This document shows, in pieces, positions 58,210-64,000 of a DNA stretch of 64,000 nt (within the stretch, counting starts at the first letter, position 1; every line of letters begins with the position of its first letter). Source of the stretch: Artemia franciscana. Lineage: Eukaryota > Arthropoda > Branchiopoda > Anostraca > Artemiidae. The position numbers and the translations under genes are program-made. Under the pieces are notes generated by a model, which was not told the origin of the DNA, did no database searches, and worked only from the letters and a program-made list of their open reading frames with translations. Location: NCBI RefSeq assembly GCF_032884065.1, contig NC_088866.1, positions 55,126,068 to 55,190,067 of the forward strand, written 5' to 3'.

Positions 58210-59210
58210 ACGTGACTGACAATCAGTAAATAAAGCTACAACTCTTAAACTTCATTGAAAGGTGAGAGTCAGGACGCCATGCAAAATACGCTTAAAAATA
58301 GTCTTGTTTAGGCAACTTATAAATATAATAGAACCAAAACAAAAGCAAACAGTAGAATTCATAACTGAAATAATATACTACAAAAATTATAACTGTAATG
58401 TTTTATAATTTACTAATATATCCTATTTTCGTCAGTGCTGATAAACTTATATTGAGATTTATCACTAGTTTTGTTGTTCTTGTTTAAATATGTATTCATA
58501 GGTTGTTTTTTTTTTCATCAAAGTTTTCTTGATAGAACAGAAAGTTTCACCTTTAATACCAGTCGGAATTCATTTAGTGACGTTGCTCAGTTGTTCGCTT
58601 AACAGAACTTTTTGGCTGAGTGTTTTGATTGCCAAGAGTAACGATTTGGGAGGCTGTTGCGTTGTAAATGATGCTAACACCTAGGCTTTTTAACTCAATA
58701 TAGACTAAAAAAATATCACAAATACACTAAGTTAGTCCTATTAGCTGTAAAAAAAAAATTAAAGAAAAATGAATCCATAAAAAACTTTGAAAGATTTTTT
58801 CAGTGTTGTTTAAATCCTTAATTCTTTTTCTTTAATTTTCATTATCGTATTTTTTTGTTATTATTTTACCTTTTAATTTACATTTGTTCTTAATTTCCGT
58901 ATTTTTTTTTCCTTATTACCTTAGTAATAAGGTCCACTTTTATTTTAAGTTCATAAAAATCTATTTCCTCTTCTCTCGGTGGCACAATAATATTTTCATT
59001 TAAATTTATGCTAACTTCAATGTCCTAAATTCAAATCTTGCTAAATTCAATTTATGTTAACTTCAACCTATACTAAATTCAAATCTTCAACTAACATCTT
59101 TGGGTAACCAAACAGAATTGATTATAACAAGGTATACTACTAAAAATTATCGAACATATCCTTCTCTTCTATCCTTCTATCTATACAAATGTAGAAACCA
59201 AAAAGGGGTC
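58210..59210. other. No feature recognised
   Basis: AT-rich, with short 'ctaaattcaa..ttatgctaacttcaa' repeats at 59000-59090. No exon seen. Confidence 0.4.
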
Positions 59211-59214
59211 ATAT

Positions 59215-59475
59215 CAGTTGTCCGTAAGGGCACGGGTTGGAGTCCGAGTGTCATTTATTATTGGGTTTGGGACGGAGGTAAGTGGCGTGGCTATGTAGGC
59301 GCAACCAGAGTCGACCCAACTTTAAAGTGCTTGGAGAAATGTGGAGAAAGTGCTTGAAAGAATAGGATGGCCGTCTCCCCCCCCAATCGCACTTCCTGGC
59401 TGAAGGGCCATGAAACGAAGGTCAGGACCGCCGGGTTGGAATTTTGTGCTGTATCCTTTACCCTTTTTTCTCTCT
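59215..59475 (+). repeat. SINE family A, copy
   Basis: It has a B-box-like 'cacgggttggagtccgagtg' near its start, then 'gcgcaaccagagtcgaccca', 'gatggccgtctcccccccc', 'aatcgcacttcctggctgaa' and 'gggccatgaaacgaaggtca'. It matches 12190-12400 and the reverse of 14058-14218. Confidence 0.65.
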
Positions 59476-59661
59476 TTAACATACCAATTTCTTGGTGGAA
59501 ATCGTGCTTTCAGTGGAAGAATGTGATAATGGGTTTGACGAGGTGTTGAGGACCTCTTTACATCTGTGTATCCATATCTAACTTTTGCCAAGACGAACTC
59601 GTAGGTTTGCAGCTTGTTCTGATAAGCTGAAATAGTCTAGTCTTGGAGTATATCATTACAG

Positions 59662-59924
59662 TGCCTTTAACATCTTTGTATACACAAGTACCAAAGGGTA
59701 CCTCGGAGTACCTTCAGTCCTTTATTACAGAGAAGGAGTTGCCATATTTCTATTACAACCTTCTACATGAAATTGGGTCTTCTCTTTCGATGCTGCTTTG
59801 TAATGAGACTACAAATATCAAACCTGCGGAGACTGAATCATTGTTGAGGTTCCTAATTGGCTCAGAAACGGAGGTGTCATTTGACGAAAATTTAAAGGGG
59901 ATGTATTCTTCAATGTTCAGGGGG
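59662..59924 (+). CDS. Possible exon of an unidentified gene
   Basis: An open frame follows an acceptor-like ATATATCATTACAG. The peptide starts PLTSLYTQVPKGTSEYLQSF and contains KELPYFYYNLLHEIGSSLSM and ETESLLRFLIGSETEVSFDE. The composition is protein-like: mixed helix-forming residues, not low complexity, and no match to the repeats seen here. The only donor candidate (GTGGGC) is weak, so the 3' border is uncertain. It lies 450 bp before the GTPBP1 exons on the same strand. It does not resemble any GTPBP1 segment I know, so it may be a fragment of another gene or a transposon protein. I do not recognise the family. Confidence 0.35.
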
Positions 59925-60371
59925 GTGGGCAAATTTGTCTCTCTTCTGATTTTTTTTAATGAAAATACCCCAAAAAGCATACGTAAACGAAAATGTAACT
60001 ACAAATAACAGGTATTTTCCAAATTAAGGAATAGAGGAAAAAACTAAAGAGGCATTGTCCCCTCTCTTACCACTTGACGGAACTGTACATGAAAGGACTA
60101 TATTTTCAAACTGTCAAAGTTCCTAAAGTTTATATTTTTACAAAAATCTAGTCTGAGGCCTTTATATATTTCATTTCTATTAAAAATTAAAGCTCGGCAT
60201 CAGCAACTTATTAAGTGCTCGTTACTTAAAAGCTAAAGATAACTAAAAAACTATATCGAATATCTAGATAGAAATAATTATGTGAAAAATATAGTCTTTG
60301 TGTAATTCAATATCTTCTTAGGGTATGTAGAATCTTTGAAAATAATTTTGAAATATTTATTTTTATTCTAG

Positions 60372-60554
60372 GGCGTTGGCACAATTGTTTCTGGAACAGC
60401 ATTGCGAGGATGTATTAAACTCAACGATACACTCCTATTAGGACCGGATCCAGTTGGACAGTTTGTCCCTATTACTGTTAAAAGTATTCATAGAAAGAGG
60501 ATGCCTGTGAAAGAAGTTAGAGGGGGGCAAACTGCATCTTTTGCTCTGAAGAAG
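60372..60554 (+). CDS. GTPBP1: GTPBP1-like GTPase, domain II exon
   Basis: This internal exon is 183 nt (61 codons, phase 0 at both ends), between the acceptor TTTTTATTCTAG and the donor AAG|GTATCA. It encodes [20 protein letters not shown], then [20 protein letters not shown], then [20 protein letters not shown]. GxGTVVSGT...G....D.L..GP is the start of the beta-barrel domain II that follows the G domain in elongation-factor-like GTPases. [25 protein letters not shown] is diagnostic of GTPBP1 rather than GTPBP2, whose equivalent segment differs strongly. GTPBP1 is a cytosolic GTPase linked to mRNA turnover by the exosome and to ribosome rescue or elongation. The upstream exons with the P-loop and G motifs were not found in the window. 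Confidence 0.93.
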
Positions 60555-60984
60555 GTATCATAAAAATTTACTGTGTGGATATATTCAAGGTCGTTTCATC
60601 AAATAGACTAAGATTTTGAAAGTTTAAATCCACAGTTAGGTATCAAAATACATAACTTTGTTATGTAACATAACTTTTTTGGGCTTTGTGTATTTATTTT
60701 ACACCAAAGGCAGACCTAGAATGAGTCAATATATATGCCAATTTTTTCGTCTAGTAGCCTACATGCCATAGCCTGCTGACCGTCTGACTTAATGTACCTT
60801 ACCATATAATAATGCAAAACAACAAGTTTTATCGGCAAGTTACAATATTTTGTAATATTGCATAACCAGGTGATTCAGTTAAACGAATTTTCTCTTTAAA
60901 TACAGAAATGGAAAAACCAAATTAACCAATGGCGCATCCTCTTCTAGATCTAATTTAGGGCTAAGCGGATCTAATGATCAAACA

Positions 60985-61340
60985 TTTCATAGTAAGGAAC
61001 TGGAAATAAGGAGTAACCCTGCTCAATAGTAACTGAAACTCTAAAAAACGGAATTTTAATACCAATAGATATATCAAAAGAATCGTAGGTTACATAAGAA
61101 GATCTTTCCATGGAGGAATTTATCGTGGGGGAAGATAATTTTCCATGAAGGGGTGCCTTCCCAGCATCTTTAAAAAAAATGATCAGAAATTAAATAAATA
61201 AAAAAGTTTTTTAAACTGAACGTAAGGAGCAGCATTAAAACTTAAATTGAGCAGAAATTATTATTACGTATATGAGGAGGTTCGCCCCATTTTTAATACC
61301 TAGCTCTTACGCTAAAGTTTTTTTGGTACTACCAAAAGAA
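60985..61340 (+). repeat. Multi-hairpin repeat family, rearranged fragment
   Basis: 'ggaaataaggagtaaccctg', 'ctcaatagtaactgaaactc', 'accaatagatatatcaaaag' (terminal part). It is then joined directly to 'ttttttaaactgaacgtaag', 'gagcagcattaaaacttaaa' and 'cctagctcttacgctaaagt' (foldback arm). It lies in the GTPBP1 intron. Confidence 0.8.
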
Positions 61341-62104
61341 CTATTTATTCTAATTAAACGGCCTTTATGATTCAGGGGCCATTCTTAAAGAATTGGAAAA
61401 AAATTCGAACCTTTTTCTTTTTTAGTTCTTCACCTGAAGGCGAAGGAACTAAATAAATCCCTTAGGCTAAGTCTCTAGCAATTTTGTTTATTTCACTTGT
61501 CCAGTTTTTATACTAAGAGGCATCAAGTGACAAAGAAAGTAAAATCAGTATTACTTTTCATGGCTTAAAAGTGCACGAAAGAATGTCTTTAAGGAAGTAA
61601 GCCATAGAGTTAGAAATGTAATACCACCGCATCAAATATCGTTAAATAGTTCCCTCTTTTTAGCACAGTAAGAGAAGTAAAAAAATTGTAATTAAAAAAC
61701 GACCTCTTCATAAACTAAATGTGATAAGCATTGCGGATACACTGCCACGACGCATGTCCTAGGCTTCAACTCTCCTGAGGGAAAAGCTAAAAAAAAAAGA
61801 ATTCCAAAAAGACACCTAGATTGAATAAACGTTTATTCTTTTTCTGCTTCAAACTGAATAAAAAAAGTAGAAAGTAAATTTGTCTCTGATCCTCACAAGA
61901 AGCCCTTTGTTTTCTTTTCTTTATTTAAGCTTAACGTCCTTTGTTTTTCTGTTTTTCTTCACATTTCACAATACATCACAGTTTCAAGAATGTCTTAACA
62001 ATGTTCAACAATAATCGTTAATGTCTTAACCATACTTTGGCCTACTTCATAGACAGAAGACAGGTGTATTTCTGTACATCTTCTATTGTTGTATTTCTAT
62101 ATTG

Positions 62105-62491
<387 letters not shown>

Positions 62492-62614
62492 TATTTAGGT
62501 ATATATCTTCACCTGAAGGAGAAACGGAAAAAAAGATAAACAAATAACGAAGGTAATTTTCAGCCAGTGAGTGAGGTCTGTTACGGAAATTTGAGTTCAT
62601 TTCAGGTGGAGGGA

Positions 62615-62800
62615 CATATGCTACATTTTTCTTCTTATATTTTCTTCTTCTTATATTTCTTCTTCTTATTATAGTTTGTCCGCTTATGTTACGATTTTCT
62701 TCTTATATTTCTTTTTTCTTATAGTTTATTACAGCTCCTTCTTATTATGATTATTTTCCTTTTTCTTATAGCTTCTTCTTGTATTTTCTTCAGCGAGTTT
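62615..62800. repeat. TTC/TTAT-rich simple sequence
   Basis: 'cttcttatattttcttcttc' and variants, about 180 bp, between the GTPBP1 exons. Confidence 0.7.
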
Positions 62801-63019
62801 TTGCCTTAGATAGTTTATTTTCTTTGTTTTACAATATATTTCGCTGAGGGTGGATTTTTATTATATAGCCGAATTATAAGCTTATGTTGTATATTGCATT
62901 TTGTTTACTGCCTTCAGAAAATTTCTCGTTTTTCTTCTTGTATTTTTTATGATGAAAAGACAGTGTTGCCTTCGTCATCATTTAAATTAGTGCCATTTTA
63001 TCTTTGGTTTCTATTTAAG

Positions 63020-63155
63020 GTGAAGAAGTCTCTCCTGCGTAAGGGGATGGTCATGGTTGCCCCCTCATTAAATCCTGTGGCTTGCTGGGAGTTTGAAGGA
63101 GAGATCCTCGTGTTGCACCATCCTACAACCATTCAAGTTCGCTACCAGGCAATGG
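63020..63155 (+). CDS. GTPBP1: GTPBP1-like GTPase, next exon (domain II/III)
   Basis: This exon is 136 nt, with the acceptor TTTCTATTTAAG and the donor ATGG|GTAATT. It starts in phase 0 and leaves one base of the next codon. It encodes [20 protein letters not shown], then [20 protein letters not shown], then RYQAM. RKGMVMV and [11 protein letters not shown] are conserved GTPBP1 segments. The join ..[18 protein letters not shown].. matches the family without gap. The intron between the two exons (about 2.47 kb) contains a truncated multi-hairpin repeat, an AATCGA-rich array and a (TA)n tract. The last exons of the gene lie beyond 64000 or in unrecognised sequence. Confidence 0.92.
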
Positions 63156-63159
63156 GTAA

Positions 63160-64000
63160 TTTGGCTTTATTCAAAAGTGGAATTTACCAATATAAACATT
63201 GTTAATAGATAAAAAGTCCACTGGCTCGCTCAAAATCAAATATTGAGTTCAATAAGAAGGCAAATTTCATATTGGCTAACGGCATAATTTCGATGCAAAA
63301 ATTACTTCTGAATGTAAACGCACTTGGAAAGTCAATTTGTTTGCCCAATATCCAAATTTTGAGATGAATAAATTCACGATTTTTAATATCGCAAAAAATC
63401 TTTGCAGACTTCCTCTGTTTTCTTTTTTTTGAGCTTTTGAGTTTAGTGGAAAATTTGAAGTTAAAGCGAGTCCTCCAAAAATTAAATTTCGAGTTAAATT
63501 AAAATTATTTTTATTAAATTAAAATGATTTTCAGTTAAATAGAAAAAATTAAAAAATCAGCTCTATTTTTAAGTGTCCAACTATTTGTTAAATAAAAGTG
63601 GTTTTGAGATAATAAAACGATTCTAAGTTAAATTAAACAAAGTTAAATTAAAACAAATTATATAAACCACTTGTTGCTAGATTACGGAACCAGGAGGACC
63701 TAGTAATTTACTTTTAAAAGACCATCTGCGTACCATTGACAATGGGTATTAAAGGTTAAACTGAAGGTCACACTATAACGTCTTTGAACTTCATGTGATT
63801 GTTGTGTGACTCATTCAACTATAATATATGAACTTCAGTCATATCTCAACATCTCTTTACATATTCCAAATATTGATAGAGTATAATATGTTTTTGTACG
63901 TATGGGTATATTTATTTAAATAGTGAAGAAAACCACACTTCGTTTCCATCACAAACATCAAAAACCAAAAGAACAATAGGGAGTTATTTTTGTAAGAGAT
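63160..64000. other. Probable GTPBP1 intron, nothing recognised
   Basis: AT-rich. 'aaattaaaat.atttt.agttaaat' words recur at 63480-63660 but no clean unit was seen. The next GTPBP1 exon (expected to start with Val then HCG-type residues) was not found. Confidence 0.4.

Overview
The window looks like nuclear DNA of an animal, most likely an arthropod. Genes are split into short exons with GT/AG borders, introns run to many kilobases, the sequence is AT-rich, and much of it is transposon debris, (TA)n tracts and minisatellites. No bacterial operon, rRNA, functional tRNA or CRISPR array was seen. The arthropod placement is an inference from the anion-channel exons, which best resemble an arthropod Cys-loop receptor group as I remember it. 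The species was not identified. Three runs of N mark assembly gaps.

Three host genes are recognised. (1) On the + strand at about 13.5-18.2 kb lie two exons of a Cys-loop ligand-gated chloride channel: an N-terminal extracellular exon and the M2 pore exon. Exons that should lie between them were not found, and an N gap lies in that interval. (2) On the - strand at about 24.2-50.1 kb lie the last four exons of the centriole protein CPAP/SAS-4 (CENPJ). They join in phase through four good splice borders and end in a complete TCP10/G-box C-terminus. (3) On the + strand at about 60.4-63.2 kb lie two consecutive exons of the translational-type GTPase GTPBP1 (domain II region). Its G-domain exons were not found upstream. 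Two further possible exons (51.3 kb and 59.7 kb) are not assigned. These genes are unrelated neighbours and nothing suggests that they act together.

Mobile DNA layout. 0.2-1.5, 4.9-5.4, 14.6-18.7, 31.5-32.3, 40.5-41.7 and 61.0-61.3 kb hold copies of one abundant non-coding family built of long foldback modules and ending in a 22-bp palindrome. 5.4-8.7 kb is a Helitron remnant (helicase C-terminus and a 3' end) whose (TA)n tract appears split by a Penelope-type reverse transcriptase pseudogene. LINE remnants lie at 21.7, 26.5, 37.2-38.6, 44.4 and 46.3-47.4 kb, and an ORF1-like pseudogene at 18.8-19.4 kb. Two tRNA-related SINE families are present. Tandem arrays include a 78-bp unit (19.4 kb), about 120 bp (25.2 kb), about 410 bp (34.9-37.0 kb), 121 bp x 13 (42.5-44.1 kb) and about 295 bp (56.4-58.2 kb). 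A 220-bp inverted repeat with arms at 54.0 and 54.9 kb forms a 1.1-kb foldback.

I did not find a clear new biological system. The strongest candidates for something undescribed are the multi-hairpin repeat family, the GC-rich triple inverted motif at 31.5 kb, and the nested Helitron/Penelope arrangement.
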